This document shows, piece by piece, positions 1-15,981 of a stretch of DNA of 64,000 bases. How positions within the stretch are numbered: position 1 is the stretch's first letter; the number at the start of each line of letters is the position of its first letter. The notes under the pieces are model-generated. The model had not been told where the DNA came from, ran no database searches, and was given only the letters and a program-made list of their open reading frames with translations. The translations under genes were made by a program, and so were the position numbers. The stretch spans positions 9,319,923-9,383,922 of the forward strand of contig JAQFVV010012405.1 of NCBI GenBank assembly GCA_028023455.1, read 5' to 3'. Source of the stretch: Epiperipatus broadwayi. Taxonomy: Eukaryota > Onychophora > Udeonychophora > Euonychophora > Peripatidae.

Positions 1-1659
1 GCATGGGGGATTTTAAAAGGTTTATTTTAGATTTTAGTGAGAATAAAATAGAAATTTATAGAAAAGATTCAATTTAAAAGGTAGTTTCCTCTTTGTTTCT
101 TCTTCGATGCAATGCGCTACCGCACCCTGAGTATTAAAGATGGGCATCGAGTTAAATTGCTGAGTCAGACAAATATTTAATAGATCCTATGATTCTTGTT
201 AACTAGCAAGATTGATGCTTGGCAATGGACAAAAAAAAAGAACATTGTCCTTAAATGTGGAGATCTACTTAGAAGTAAAGTTAAAGCTGGGAGGGTTCGA
301 ATTATTGCAATTCCCTTATATACATGTGTTTTGCAGTCATCTTCTTCTCTAACCTTTTTTGAATGACCCAGAATTCAGGAAAACTTCATGAGAGGAGTGA
401 ATGACTCAAAATTATGGGAAAATTTCATATGGGAAGGGCTGTCAATAAGGTACATGTCACCCTATAAATTCACCCTCGGGAAGAAAGCATAAACATAAAT
501 TTTAGTTTGGATAAGGACGAATGTTTGACATCAGATAGGAGTAAAAAAAAAGATAGAAACATATACCAAAATGGGAAACATTACACTATAAATGTAAGAC
601 ATTTATTTGACTCATAAATTTACTACTATATACATATTTTGAATATGTGATGTGTAACTGTTATACCTTTCCACAACAGTAACTATAAGGAATGACCATT
701 TTTGGGTCTTAATCCCAAATTAATAAAATTACAACTTCTACAGAGATTGCTCATTTCATGTCAAATTTCTAATTTATAAAAATAAAATAGGAATGAATAT
801 TCCCATACAAATATGAACATATTTAAATTATTTGAATGATTTATGCATAGATATATTACATTTAAAATGAATATTATATCTTCCATTATTGTCATTATAT
901 ATTTATGTTTTTTTAAACTGACAATTTTTATAGAATAACATTTAGTTAACATAATTTAAAAGTTTTTTACAAAGTTAATATAACATACTTATATAATATA
1001 AAGTGAATCTTTTATACATATATTTCTTTTTACTTCAGTTGCATTAAAATGCAACTAACTTTAATTAACTTTTTTTTAAAAATTTTGCCCTATTTTAAAT
1101 AATTCATAAAAATGGATATAGTGTATCAATATTAAATACAACTTAAAACATTTAGAATAATGTATAAATTGTATCTTTTAAACATAAGATGTACAAAGTG
1201 AGGTAACCATAACTATAGTTTGTTTCTTGCTGATGGAAAATATTAAACAGTTCAAATGTGACCATAATATACTTTAACAATCTCCAGCTCTGCAATTTCA
1301 AATAAGAATTGTTTCACTCATTTTTAATCAGATTTATAAAATGTAGCATGACATGTTTTTCAGATGATTAGATTAGATTAATAGATAGTGATTTTTCTTC
1401 TTTTACTCACTAAACATACTGGCTATCCAATATCATTCTAATTAAGTGAGAATTCATAATGATTGGAATAAAAAAAATGATTTTTTAAAACAAATTTTAC
1501 TTCTGTCTGTGCCCATTCCAGCTTTTTGTCTTTTCTTGAATTTGCATAACACTTTAATTGCCTGAATTTGATTTTTTTTTAACTTTAAAATATTTTTAAA
1601 ATCTCTTACTCATATAGGATACCACATAGCTGACACTAAAATCAATAATTGATTATTCA

Positions 1660-1660
<1 letters not shown>
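1..1660. other. AT-rich intergenic, nothing recognised
   Basis: There is no coding pattern on either strand beyond short chance ORFs. I see no repeat family shared with the rest of the window. Confidence 0.6.
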
Positions 1661-4620
<2,960 letters not shown>

Positions 4621-4824
4621 CTTGTATTTACAAAAATGTAATACAGAAAGCATATAGCTCAAACAAGCTCTTAATTGATAAGTGTGGTATGAGAAAATAT
4701 TTAAAATCTCTATCCAGAACCTTCCTATCCAGGCCAACTGGTTTTGAGCGTATGGTGCACTTATCAAGTAAGAGCTTGTTTGAGCTATTGGTATGCTTTC
4801 TGTATTACATTTATGTAAAGGAAG
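4621..4824. mobile_element. Palindromic MITE-like element, about 200 bp
   Basis: The left arm (about 4621-4690) and right arm (about 4749-4824) are near-perfect inverted repeats sharing an inner block that contains AGCTCAAACAAGCTCTTA. About 60 bp of unique sequence separates them. A weaker relative is at 38232-38290. There is no coding capacity. I see no convincing TSD and no hammerhead core, so the class is unknown. Confidence 0.7.
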
Positions 4825-6119
4825 AAAAAAAATTAGTTTAACACATGCAAATGAATTTGATTTGTGTAGTTTTAAAAAATGTATAGTATTTTGTGATTTC
4901 TTCAGATTTGCCTGGTGGATGAGATCCTTATAGTACATTGAATGGCAAATATAAATATATTATAGGAATTATAAGACATTAAAATTAAGAAAGTTAGAGA
5001 ATAATTTGTAAAAGTTGTCATAATCTTTTTTCTTTTTTTCTATTGCTACCATAAGTGAAGAAAAGAAAAAAAAACAGCTTATTTTTGTTTTATACAAAAA
5101 TGATTTAAGGAATGAAGAAAATATTTACAAATAAGCATGTTTTGATAAATATGATTTTTAATAAACATCTTTGATTAATGATAGGTGTTAAAACTAAAAA
5201 CGTGAGGTATAAATAGATAATATATAACAATGATAGAAGTCTTCTCTAATCTAAATCTTGGCTTAAGAAGCAAGCAGTGAAAAACAATTATGTGAAGATA
5301 AAAAAAACCATTGATTAAAATCATTTCACTTTGAATAGCTTATTTAGTTGTACTTTGCTAATAGTTTTAAAGTATTTTTCACTACTTCATCCACTTCAGA
5401 AATTATAATGGCAATAAATAGCAAATAACTATTTACCATGAGTGGCTAAAAAACTTTAATCATAAAAATAAAAAAAAAACAAATTGTTTATTCATATCTA
5501 GAGATGAATATTGAACTTGCATAGGATGCAATATTGCTTGCTTAAATGAAGAAAATCATGCTGTAAAAAAGAAGAGGACTCTGCTATAGGATCTACCAAG
5601 AACTACTATATACATTATTTATTGTCACCAATACCCAAAGACAGCAATTACCTCTCAGAGTAGATTCCTAAAGTCTTATTTGCCCATATAATAAAAGTAT
5701 GATATTTACAGACAACCATGATTCAAATGTTTAAAAATTTAAGAGATTTCATAAGGTCTTATTTTTATAGTTAACCCTAAAGCCTTAAGTTTAAATATTT
5801 ATAATTATTATTTTTCTTCCTTATTTCAATATTTTGTATTGTATTTATTATATTTAACTGGTAGCAGTTACCACTGTATAAGCAAAAATTTTATATTTTA
5901 TTTATCTATTGTAAATATTTTTATTTATTAATCAATTTAGTTTGTTTTTGCTTTCTGAACTCATTCCAAACATATGTCATTAATATTTACTAACACTGAG
6001 AAATCATGTAAACCACTGACAGGCATCCAGGGATAATGGTAATTTAAAATGACAATAAGCAGCACTATTAAAAACTTGAAAATTTTGACTTAATATGTTT
6101 CACTCATTATCCAACAGTT
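4825..6119. other. AT-rich intergenic, nothing recognised
   Basis: No ORF, repeat family or RNA signature recognised. Confidence 0.55.
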
Positions 6120-6195
6120 CTTGCCAGATTGACCTCGTGATCGACCAAAAATGGCTTTTGCGATCGACTGGTGGATCACGATTTGGCCACCCCTG
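6120..6195 (+). mobile_element. hAT-type DNA transposon terminus (fragment)
   Basis: The block ends in TTTGGCCACCCCTG, the reverse complement of the CAGGGGTGGCCAAA terminal motif common in hAT elements. It is preceded by subterminal GATCGAC/GTCGATC-type inverted words. It is clearly less AT-rich and more CpG-rich than its surroundings. The other end and any transposase are missing. Confidence 0.6.
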
Positions 6196-6327
6196 ACTTA
6201 TAGTGTTTATAAATTTTTATTTATTAAATATACATTGAGAGATTAGTAAATTAAATACTTTGTTTTTGTTTATTATATGTATGTTAATGTGTTGCTAACT
6301 AAATGTTGTTTGAAAAGATTGATTTTG

Positions 6328-6422
6328 TCAAGCGTTGGTGGCCTAGTGGTTAGTATAGCTGCCTTCCAAGCAGCTGGCCCGATTCGCTTCCTGGTCAACA
6401 TATTTGACACACGAAAAAAAAA
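6328..6422 (+). mobile_element. tRNA-Gly(UCC)-derived mini-SINE, copy 1
   Basis: A tRNA-Gly-like body starts at 6332 (GCGTTGGTGGCCTAGTGG) and carries an intact anticodon loop CTTCCAA, hence UCC. The B box (CCCGATTCGCTTCC) is degraded and the acceptor stem pairs imperfectly. A roughly 15-nt unique tail and an A-run at 6414-6422 follow. The 14-bp duplication AAAAGATTGATTTT (6313-6326 and 6419-6432) flanks it. The A-tail plus an A-rich TSD indicates LINE-mediated retroposition rather than a resident tRNA gene. Confidence 0.85.
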
Positions 6423-6432
6423 GATTGATTTT

Positions 6433-8705
6433 ATGCGAAATTGTTTATAAAATAATATAAAAAGATTAATATTAAGAACAATGCAAATAATTAAAAGAAA
6501 ACTTTGCTTGGATAAGTAAACTAAGTTTAAATAGAATCAAAATTTATTAAAGCAGAATTAGCAATATTCATAAGCATATTACAAGTTATGAAATACTGTT
6601 AGGCCAGATAAAGTTTTTTTTAAAAATAAAGTGCACTAAAAAAACTCTTAATTGTAAATATAATTTTAAAGCCAAAATTTCTTTGTTTTGTAGGTAGTTT
6701 GAGTAAATAACTTTAACAGTGTTTTGTGCATCTGAAAAATCTTACAATTGTAGGTGAAATCAAGTTGTAAAAGTTTGGTTAGTACTGTTAGTGTTAATGT
6801 TTTTATTTTATGTACACAGAAAGAGTGAGAGAGAGAGAGAAAAGAACAAATAATCAGCAATTAGTATTAATCAAAAAGTTATTGGAGTAATTTTGAATGA
6901 ACTTTCAAAAAAGATTAATACATGAATATAAACTTTTCACTTTTTATAATGTTTTATTGATTCTTAAAATTTTGTATAGAGAAAAAGATTTTCTGAATAA
7001 GTTAATTGTGAGATCTAGTGTTAAGAAAAAAACTTTATGTAAATAGGATAAACAGTGAGAGAGAGAAATAAAGAGAAAGTGGGAGAGGGAAAGAGAAAGA
7101 TGGAGGACGGGGGGGGGGAGTAGAAAGGGAGAGCATGGGGGAAAAGAATATCGAAAGTTCTATTATTGTTGAGTTCCGGAAAAGCCAATATCTATGTGTT
7201 TCACTTATTTTACAAAATAATTGCGTTTACTTTATTTTTATCTTAATATTTTATCTACTTATTGATTGATCTGTCCGTTTCTCTATAATACCGTCAAACG
7301 TTTAATGTCAGGAATTATTATTAATTGTTTCACGCTTATATGTTTATTGTAATACTTTAGATGCAACGCAGACATCACTCTTATTCGATTATATAGGTTT
7401 GTAATAATTATTTCAAAAGCAGTTAGCTTCGATTTTTAATTTAATTACTCCCGAAAATGATAGGCTAATTGGCAAAATCAATGTGCCAATATAGACCGAC
7501 TTCCTAAAAAAATAAGAGCTTTTTATTTAACTCGAAGCAAAAAGGAAACTGTAATAATCGCTCAATATTTTAGTTGCAAAATAATATAAGATACAATTAC
7601 TTTCACTTTTTGCCGTAAATTAATTTTAAAAGGGAAAAAAAATCAATAGAAAAAGCAGTTTTTCATCGGATTAATTAATTTAAATATAAATGGATAATTA
7701 ATATATAAAAAAAAATTGTCAGAACAATTTACAATGTTATTCACAGTTTTATAAATAAATAGTCATTTTGTCAATAACAATCACAAAACACCTTACGCCT
7801 AATAAAAACTTGCTTTCTATTTATAAGTTTATAGAAGTATCAACAGTTAGCTCGTCTATTCTTATATGTACATAAATGACATCTTGATTCGAATCCAGAT
7901 CGAGTAAACTTATTTTTTTTTAGGAACTTGCATGAATTTTATTTTTTTATATAAACAAATTAACTAACCATACAATATTACTCAGTAAATGAATATTTAG
8001 CTATTATTATCCAAAAAATAAAGCAAAGATGGAAAAACGTCCTAACCCAGCCACTTGATAATGGCAAGCATAATAATTAGTACATATTTTCAATATTCTT
8101 TTACAAGAATCTGTTAGACAAGTCATCATCAGGCCATTGGCTATTTAGAGATTGTTTTACTTACTATGTAGTATATATTGTTTTTCTTCCTATCTTTTTT
8201 CTTTTCTTCTTGTATATTTAAAATTACCTTCTCATCCGATGATGATGATGAAAAGTATGACAGATATATAATTGCTTTGTTTTTTCACTTTTGACAAATT
8301 TTAAGATCTGTCTTTCTTGTGATAATTTTTTAAATTTAAACTTTCATAATATAGAAGTTGCAATCTTGACTCTAATAACAATAATAATTTAATTTATTTA
8401 ATTGCATCTTTCATACAATTTGAAATATACAAACTATTTACAGACAGATAATGTAAATATAATAAATATATACTTATATATAGTCAAGCTAAAATGACAG
8501 GCAGTGTAATAATATAATAAACAAAAAAAATATTATTTCCTATAATATAGATTTCATTATATTTGTACATTTATTTTTATCTACAGATAAAATGTCTATT
8601 TCCAATTTATTATCAATAGTATTGTACAAATTGCTTATTCTTTGTAAAATAGTGTTCTAAATATAAAGTTTTAGCAGTTGATATTTTTATTTTCTCATTG
8701 TCATA
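6433..8705. other. AT-rich intergenic with a purine-rich tract
   Basis: It contains a GA-rich low-complexity stretch at about 7055-7145, including an uninterrupted G-run near 7110. A degraded B-box-like word GATTCGAATCC lies near 7890. Nothing else was recognised. Confidence 0.55.
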
Positions 8706-9160
8706 TCTCACCTTGTCTTCAGAAGTGGACTAGTCCAGATTCCTTCCTCATCTGATTGAATTAAGCATTTATTGCCACTAACCAATGAACAAACAGATGT
8801 AAGTATGCTCTCTGAATCCGATTGCTTCCAGTGAGGATGGGGATCTGGCAATCAGCCTTTTTGGAGATAAAGCAGAGAATGTCTGTCTGACCTAAGCAAC
8901 AGTAAGTGTTCTCTGTTAAAACCACTGCTACCAGTGAGTGTTTCTTTTATGGCCATTATGCTATCAGTCTATGCAGTGATGCAAGTCCACAATAAAACTG
9001 GTAGCTGCTATGACCAGAGCCAACTCAAGCAAGCTGTCTGGTACTGCCAGAAGAGTCATTGGACAAACACAAACTCATGAGGCAGGCTGTTACATACAGC
9101 TGGAAGTGAGTCGAGTCCTTCAGGCATGACAAGCCCTGCATTAATTGAGATTCTATACAT
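8706..9160. other. Less AT-rich block of unknown nature
   Basis: Base composition rises noticeably in G+C over about 450 bp, with short recurring words around CAGTGAG and CTACCAG. There is no long ORF, no terminal repeat and no similarity to other parts of the window. It could be an unrecognised repeat, an exon or a non-coding RNA; I cannot tell which. Confidence 0.4.
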
Positions 9161-9376
9161 GGTAGTATATTCATTGATTGTATATTATGTGAATATATTT
9201 AATCCTAATAAATCATATTAAGTAAACTCCAGATGTTCATATTTTTTGTTACTGTTGGTTTGAATCCGCAATCCAGACCAAACACAACACTCCTGATATC
9301 TCATGTTTCTTATTAATCCTTCAAATTTAATTTTAGTTTTGCAATTTGATAAGCATATATATTCTCATGTATAATA

Positions 9377-10935
9377 TTATATAATAATATTAGATCTTTT
9401 AAGTGTCTCTGTTTTATAAATGAAAGATAATAAATAATTCTTCTGATTTGCATTTATATATTTTATAAAATTGTTATATATTTTCTGTAGCATGTTTTCC
9501 ATTGTTATATTGTTTCTATTCCATATTTCTGATCTAAAATGTATTACTGGCTCGACTAGGGTTTTAAATAAGATAATTTTTGTTTCTATGGAGAATGTTT
9601 TACAATTTCTCAATATTCTTCCTATAGATTTATAAATCTTTTTTTGTATTTCTTTGTAATGTGTGTTGTATGAATTATTACTGTCAAAATTTATTCCAAG
9701 ATCCTCGTGAGATTCTTTTTTTATAACTTTTTTCTTTCCTATATAATAACTTGTATTAAAAATTGTAGAGTTTCTGGTATAGGATACAACACAATATTTC
9801 TCAACATTTATTTTCATACTGTTATTAAAGCATTATTTCTCAAAACTATTTAGATCACCTTGTAACTTAATCATATGACATGAATCACGTATTACCTTAA
9901 ATATCTTGTTATCATCAGAATATGATAAAATTTCTGAATGTTTTATATTTTGGTCTATATATGCTGTAAAAATATTAAATAGCAATCGTGCCAAAACCCA
10001 TCATTGAAATATACCTTGATTCATATTTATTAATTCCCTAGATTCTTTATTGAGATAGATATAAATCTTACTATCTTTTAAGTAAGAAACTATCCAGTTA
10101 ATTGCTTTTATATTTAATTTCAATTTAATCAATTTGACTATTAATAATTTATGAGAGACTAAATTAAAAGCAGTTGTCAAGTCCAGATATATGACATCAA
10201 TTCTTTCCCCAGCATTTAAGGCATGGGCTATATGATCTCGAATTGTTATAAGATTAGTAAGGACTGATCTTTTTGGTACAAAACCATGTTGAGATTTTGG
10301 CATAATCTTATTAATATCCTTTTTTATTTTTGAATAAAAACAATTTTCAAAAATTTTAGAAAGAGTTGGTAAAATTGATATTACTTTATAATTCTTTGGG
10401 TCATCTTTTGCACCTTTTTTATAAATAGGAATCATTCTAGTTATTTTTAAATCCCTAGAAAAATCTCTTTGTCAAACGATGCCTGCAATAATTTTTGGAT
10501 TGAATAACCTATTAATCCACAACCCCCTTTTAAAATAAATGTTGGAGCTTCAAATAAATTAAAGTTCTTTTTATTTCTAAGTTGTTTTATTGCCTTTTCA
10601 ATATTTTGCAGATTTATATTTTTAATTGAGAAAATATATATTTTTTGAAGAATTACCAGAAACACGTTTGTTATACTCATTAGTTGTTTCATTTGTTTTC
10701 TTGGTATTGTAATATTTTTCAAAATGTTGATAGAATTCATTTAATGTTATACCATTATAATTAGATGTCAATTCCAGATTTTTTTGTGTTTCATTGATAT
10801 GTTTATTAAAATCGTAAAATGCTTTAGGCTGATATTTAAAATCTATTTCCAACTTTTTAAGATGATTTTTATAATCTTGTATTTTTTCCTTTTTATGAAT
10901 TTCCTTAGATTTATTACATCGTTATAATAAATTAT
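9377..10935 (-). pseudogene. LINE ORF2 remnant: reverse transcriptase (Jockey/CR1-like)
   Basis: Read on the minus strand, this gives the central and C-terminal parts of a non-LTR reverse transcriptase. The order is an N-terminal linker (10852-10622 and 10740-10447), the start of the RT domain from 10435 with PIYKKGAKDDPKNYK, a motif A region IYLDLTTAFNLVSHK, a QG block, YSDD in place of YADD in the catalytic motif C (about 9914-9925), then the post-RT segment with a DLGINFDSNNS block. From 10435 to 9377 the frame is continuous apart from two stops (near 10001 and 9830); at least one frame change lies further upstream. The APE endonuclease and ORF1 are absent, so the copy is 5'-truncated. The CR1/Jockey-type assignment rests on motif style only. 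Confidence 0.8.
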
Positions 10936-11094
10936 GTTTTTTGTTTTAATAATCTTTCTGTAATGATGTTCTTTTCTTCTTATAATAAAGTGAAGTTCTG
11001 TAGTAAATCAGATAAAAATTTTTCACTTTCTTTAAATAGGGTTTGGTATATTTTGATTGGTAATATTATAAAAGGTCATCAGAAATTTTTCAGT

Positions 11095-11770
11095 CATCAT
11101 CATCAACCATCATCAATCCACTGCAGGATGAAGGTCTCTTTTCTTAAGTTTGCAATTAATTTTTTTGTAGATTGTCCAAGTTTCATGAGTGTCCGATTTA
11201 AATTTTAACTGACATCTCGTGAGCCACATTGCAAAGAGGAAATAAGTAGCTAATCTAAGCACGGCAAATTTTTCATTTTTTAATGCTCTGTCTACTGAAA
11301 GCATGTCTCTTTTGTTTAGTGGGATGCTCTCTGTGAGCTTTACTCTTACTTGAGATAGGAATGAGCAGTGGTAGAACATATATTCCAGAGTTTCTTCATC
11401 TGCTTTGCAAAGTTGCATTGTGTACCTATTTTACAGTGCCCTCTTCTAGTTACTAAAAAGTGTTGCATGGGTAATGAGGAGAGATTGTATTTTATCATGA
11501 AATCTATGAATTTTGGCTCAAAGCCCCAATATCTTGATTTTCTGAGCAATGATTTGGTTGTGAGCCTTAAGCTTGTTGGCATTTTGCTCTGATTAGGGTT
11601 AATGTGTCTGTATACATCCCAGTAGGAGATTTTGGTTTGAATTATCTGGTTAGAGATAGGAAATAGGCTCTGAAGGTAGTTTTTAAGGTCAGTGTTTCAC
11701 TTGCTTGGTACTGGTGGTGGTGTGTCTGTGGACTCTACCAAATCCTCTGTATAATTATCTCACCTTTTTG
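11095..11770 (-). pseudogene. Tx1/L1-like LINE, C-terminal remnant
   Basis: This minus-strand fragment matches the post-RT region of the better copy at 22-27 kb, with similar wording such as KSRYWGFEPKFIDFMIKYNL against KKWALEPKYFDFIMKINL. It includes the C-terminal zinc-finger region with EETLEYMFYHC and the terminal MWLTRCQLKF block. The reading frame shifts several times between 11770 and 11346. At its left end the sequence runs into CACTGCAGGATGAAGG and (ATC)n, which resembles the 3' end of RTE elements, so a chimeric end is possible. Confidence 0.75.
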
Positions 11771-12099
11771 AATAGATTGTTCTGAGACTAGCTAGAGCCC
11801 TGAATAGCTAGAGCCCTGTGGGCATGCCATATGCTCATTATGACAAGAATTACGTATTTTATCCCTATAATCATATACACTTTCACATGTTTACTCTATG
11901 CTTAAAAAAATTTTTTTTATGGGGCAGATGCATTCTAACTCAAAAGAAAAAGAAGCAAATAAACTTTAGAGAGGGAGAAAAACTACTCACCCATACTAAC
12001 TCAAAAGAAAAAGAAGAAAATAAAGTCCAGAGAGAGAAAAAACTACTCAGAAAAGTGTTTTGCAGTGACCATACAGACCAATCTGTGAATCACAAATAT
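11771..12099. other. Spacer between two LINE remnants
   Basis: A short imperfect direct repeat (ACTCAAAAGAAAAAGAAG, about 11938 and 11999) lies here; nothing else was recognised. Confidence 0.4.
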
Positions 12100-12840
12100 G
12101 TCCACATAAAACTGCTGGTTCATTTGTCAATTTACTTGATATTTTACAATAATATCTTTTAATTTCTTCAGTAGAAAAATATTGTTTCTGAAATATTTCA
12201 ACACCATATCTAATTGGAGTTTTTCCATGTATTCTATCTTCTGTCATATCTTCATAATGGAAATAAATAACATTGCACTTCTTTAAAATGTCTTTTAAGA
12301 TAATTCTTATAATGTAGACAGAGTCAACCAGGTTCAAATTCATCCATAAAACATATCTTGATAAAGGATTGCATTGTTCCTTTGTTTTACATGTCCAAAA
12401 AGGTAAAATTTTAAATCAATGAACTTTATAACCAAGTTTAAGAACCTTAATCGGTTTTATAATCTGGCCATGTATTTTTAAATTTTTTTGGAAGATTCTT
12501 AAATGAACATTTTATGATACCTTTATACTGTATTCATAGGATGAATAAGTTTCACTTCTATATAATAAATTAGATAAAGTAACAGCTCTATATAGAGCTA
12601 ATTTGATTGCAGTGTTCTTTTCTTCTGAGGGAGTACTTTATATTAAACAGTCTATCAGCTCCAGCACCACATGGGGCCTGTGTTGTACTTAAACATCTAA
12701 GTTCACTTTTCTACTTATTAATGGACCAAAATATTTAAACTGGTTTACATTCTTAAATTGATAGCCACCGAAGCTAAGAATTTCTGAGGATTTTTCTTCT
12801 GCCACTGGCTGATAAAGAACTAGTTTTTTGAGCATTAATT
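12100..12840 (-). pseudogene. RTE-like LINE, reverse transcriptase C-terminal remnant
   Basis: On the minus strand I can follow the post-RT region typical of RTE/BovB-type ORFs: FKYFGPLISRK (from FKYLGS-type), a LLYRSETYSS block (from LLYGSETW), and a final block KDILKKCN...MTEDRIHGKT...GVEIFQKQ at 12343-12047. Frameshifts and stops interrupt the first two blocks; the final block is open for 98 codons. The RT core and the endonuclease are missing. Confidence 0.7.
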
Positions 12841-13587
12841 AATTAATAAACCAAAGTCTTTATATGTGGCATTCAAAAAAATTAAGCGCATTCTGTAAAC
12901 ATCTATTCATTTTAAAATAAGAATTTTAAATTAAACATCATAATTTCTATCTTGCAAAGAATACTTAAAAGAAAAACAGATACAGAACATAATAACATCT
13001 CTACGAATGAATGTTGGAACTTACAATCCATACTTGCTATATTAATAGCATTTCATTAAACATTCAGCAGTGATATTACTTTTATTTACTAAAAATGGTT
13101 GTTTGATGATATAATGTAAGTTAGCTAATAAAACTTAATAAAGATTGCACTAGAAAATTTTCATTAATCTCCAAAATTATTATATATACACATGCTCAAA
13201 TGCTAGTGAGAAACATATATTCAAAATTTAAACATTTGTCTTACTTTTTTTTATTTTTAAATTCATTTTTGACAGTGCATTTTTTTTTCTATTTACAGAT
13301 GTCTGCAGTAGGATCATTAAGACGATTAAAAAGCAGTAAAGTTTTGTTTTTTAAAAAAGATTTTAAAGTGCTACTACTAGAAGTGTAAAAGTATCAACAA
13401 TGTTTACAAAGCATGAAAAAGTGACTTTTAGAAACTTCTCTTTAAATACCATGATGTATTTCTGACAAAAGATTATAAAGGTGAAGTTAATGTAAGTTCA
13501 AAACGAATATGTTTCTATATCCTCCGACATCTTCGCACATTATACCTTTTAGACTTTCTTACGAGAGGACACATGAAAGATCAACCT
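12841..13587. other. AT-rich intergenic, nothing recognised
   Basis: No convincing gene or repeat. Confidence 0.5.
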
Positions 13588-13742
13588 TACAATTGTAAAT
13601 TATAAATATAGGGGATTTGAACTCAGGCTTTCAAGCAACCTTCAACTATCCACATTATTTCATACTACTGGTGGACATAACCACACACATGTAGAAAAGA
13701 TAAATAATCACCAATTTAGGTATTTCGTGCTGAACCAGCAAA
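13588..13742 (-). mobile_element. HHE-2 solo arm (truncated hammerhead element)
   Basis: A single arm of the palindromic family seen complete at 15643-16182: the terminal block TATAGGGGATTTGAACTCA, then the shared core. On the minus strand it preserves stem II (GCTGGTTCAGC), the GAAA box and the 3' strand of stem I (TTGGTGATTAT). It is cut off before CTGATGA, and U16.1 is replaced by A. The ribozyme therefore cannot function. Confidence 0.7.
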
Positions 13743-15629
13743 TTATAAAAAAAGAAAATGCAGTGTGGATAAACAATATACCCGCACCGCTCGAAATATC
13801 GTTCGACATATATTTTTGTAACCTGAAGAAATATAGAGGGGAGAAATGTCATCTAAATTGAGTCCTCTATTTTGAGCATATAATTTGAACTCAGTTTATT
13901 AGCAAAATTTTGTTTTAATTAATGAAAACAAAAATGTACTTTAAATATTACAACTGGATATGATAATTTTGAATCGTTACAAATATGTACAACTTTTGAA
14001 TTTAATTTTTCAATAATAAAAATAAATTACACACTTAAATGTAAAGCTTAAACTAATTTTAAAACTTACTTTGTTGATGTATGAGAAGACTGATAATAAT
14101 TTCCAGGGTTATCCATAAGATCACTGTTCCAGGACAAAATATTGCAGAGTGATGAGAAGGTTGTGGCTTTTATTTATGCATTATATAAATGACTAGCTAG
14201 TTATCGATTAAATGCTTATGTGTAATTCGATTAACCAATTTTAATATAATATTGTTTAATCATTCAGTTCGAAGAGTTAATATAAGTCACATTTTATTTT
14301 TTTATTACAAATAGTCAAAAAGGTTTGGTTCTGTAATTATTAATTAGAATTATTAACTACAATTAAAATAAGTATTTTGTTTTTTAACTTGAATGCTTAT
14401 TTAGTGAGTAACACACACACACACACAATGGTTAAGATTTCTGTTTAGTTTATATTTTTGAAGTTTTCAGATTTTATATTTTTGGGATGATTTTTTTTGT
14501 AAAAGGATTCATAAAAAAATTTCTGGCAACAATTGTAAACTATGGGTAGGGAATAAAATGTACATTGAATGAAGTGATTGGGTTCGTCTTATTTTGTTAC
14601 TGAAATATTTCTTGATCTCTTAAATAATTGACAATATAATTATATGTGTGCGTGTGTCCTGTATGTGTGTGTAAAACTCATCATTTACCGATAATGCACA
14701 TATGCCTGCTATATCTGTGACCTGTGTTCAAATCCCGTCAAAATTGACATTTGTTTCAATAACCTTATTTTCTTTTAGTTAACTGTCCATAGTTGTCCCA
14801 GATAAACATCCAATATTAGTAAATGAATATCTATATATTCTTTCTGGAAAGGTAAGACAAAGATCAATTGATGATCATATAGCAAAAAAAGCGTTGTATA
14901 TATATATATAGTCTTTATTAGATGTTATATATGATAATTTTATTACTTTTTATAATTATTATTTAAATAGTAGCAAACTTTCCACTATGTGATGATATTA
15001 TTTAAATAATTATTTTAAATAGTTTATGGGCAAAATGCATTATTCTGCATTTATATAACTTTAATATTTCATCTTTGCGTAAAAGTAATCTGTTTTGTAT
15101 ATTAGTCAATCTTCACTATAAAGGCTTATTATAGTAACCTATTTAAGTAATTAGATTAATTGATAATAAATTTTACTATAAAAAATGAGAAAATAATTAA
15201 CTTGAAATCTTAGATTGACTAGATTATATTTCTCTAGTAAATAAATATATAATAGTTTCTAAATATTATTATATTGGTATTTATGTATTCAACCAATGAA
15301 TATTATTGCGAAACTATTTTTGCATCAACAAAATTAATTTTCTCTCTGTCATATAATCTTTATATGTATGTGTGACATATATAGTGATATCTGTGATCAA
15401 CTCTGAAACCAAAAATGTTATGCTTGAACACTAAAACAAATGCTTAGAAATAAATGTGTATACTAGGGTTGGTGACTATTTTTTTTATTGAAGTTAGCCT
15501 ATCTAAAAATTTAGATGATGATTTTATATAGAATGGATTTTAATGCTTCTGAAAATAGCCAATTTTATTTAGTATTATGAAAAAGTATTATAAAATTTTG
15601 ATGAGAGAAATCAAATTTGAGAATATTTA
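13743..15629. other. AT-rich intergenic, nothing firm
   Basis: Contains short (CA)n near 14410 and (TA)n near 14900. A B-box-like word GTTCAAATCCC near 14730 is a possible SINE scrap. Confidence 0.45.
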
Positions 15630-15740
15630 TTATTTTAGTTAAATATAGGGAATTTGAACTCAGATTTTCAAGCACCCTTAAACTATCCATACTATCTCAT
15701 ACGACTGATACACTTGACCACATACATGTAGAAAAGATAA

Positions 15741-15799
15741 ATAATCACCAATATAAATATTTTGTGCTAAACCAGCACTCATCAGTTGGTCCAGATTAT
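15741..15799 (-). ncRNA. Hammerhead ribozyme, type I, HHE-2 left arm (G12 mutated)
   Basis: On the minus strand: outer stem I ATAATC/GATTAT, inner stem I CCAA/TTGG, CTGATGA, then a perfect stem II GTGCT/AGCAC closing loop GGTTT. The GAAA box reads AAAA, so the invariant G12 is lost and this arm should be inactive. The minimal stem III is A-T-A / T-A-T, with A at the cleavage position. Confidence 0.7.
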
Positions 15800-15981
15800 C
15801 ATCTCCCACACACATATATACAATCAGTGCTCAGTTTATATTAAGATAGCAAATCTTCGTACTTTAATGGACATGCTTCAATCCACTCCAACCTCCAATT
15901 CTTTAGCCATCCATACCATTGAAAATCTGATGATGGAAAAACCAAATCTCATACTGATGCCAATATTATGTGTGGGAGATG

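Noticed and set aside
4621-4824. Hammerhead element
   Set aside because: The palindrome contains no CTGATGA or GAAA core in the right arrangement.
6332-6403. Functional tRNA-Gly(UCC) gene
   Set aside because: Imperfect acceptor stem and B box, plus an A-tail and a TSD, show a retroposed SINE.
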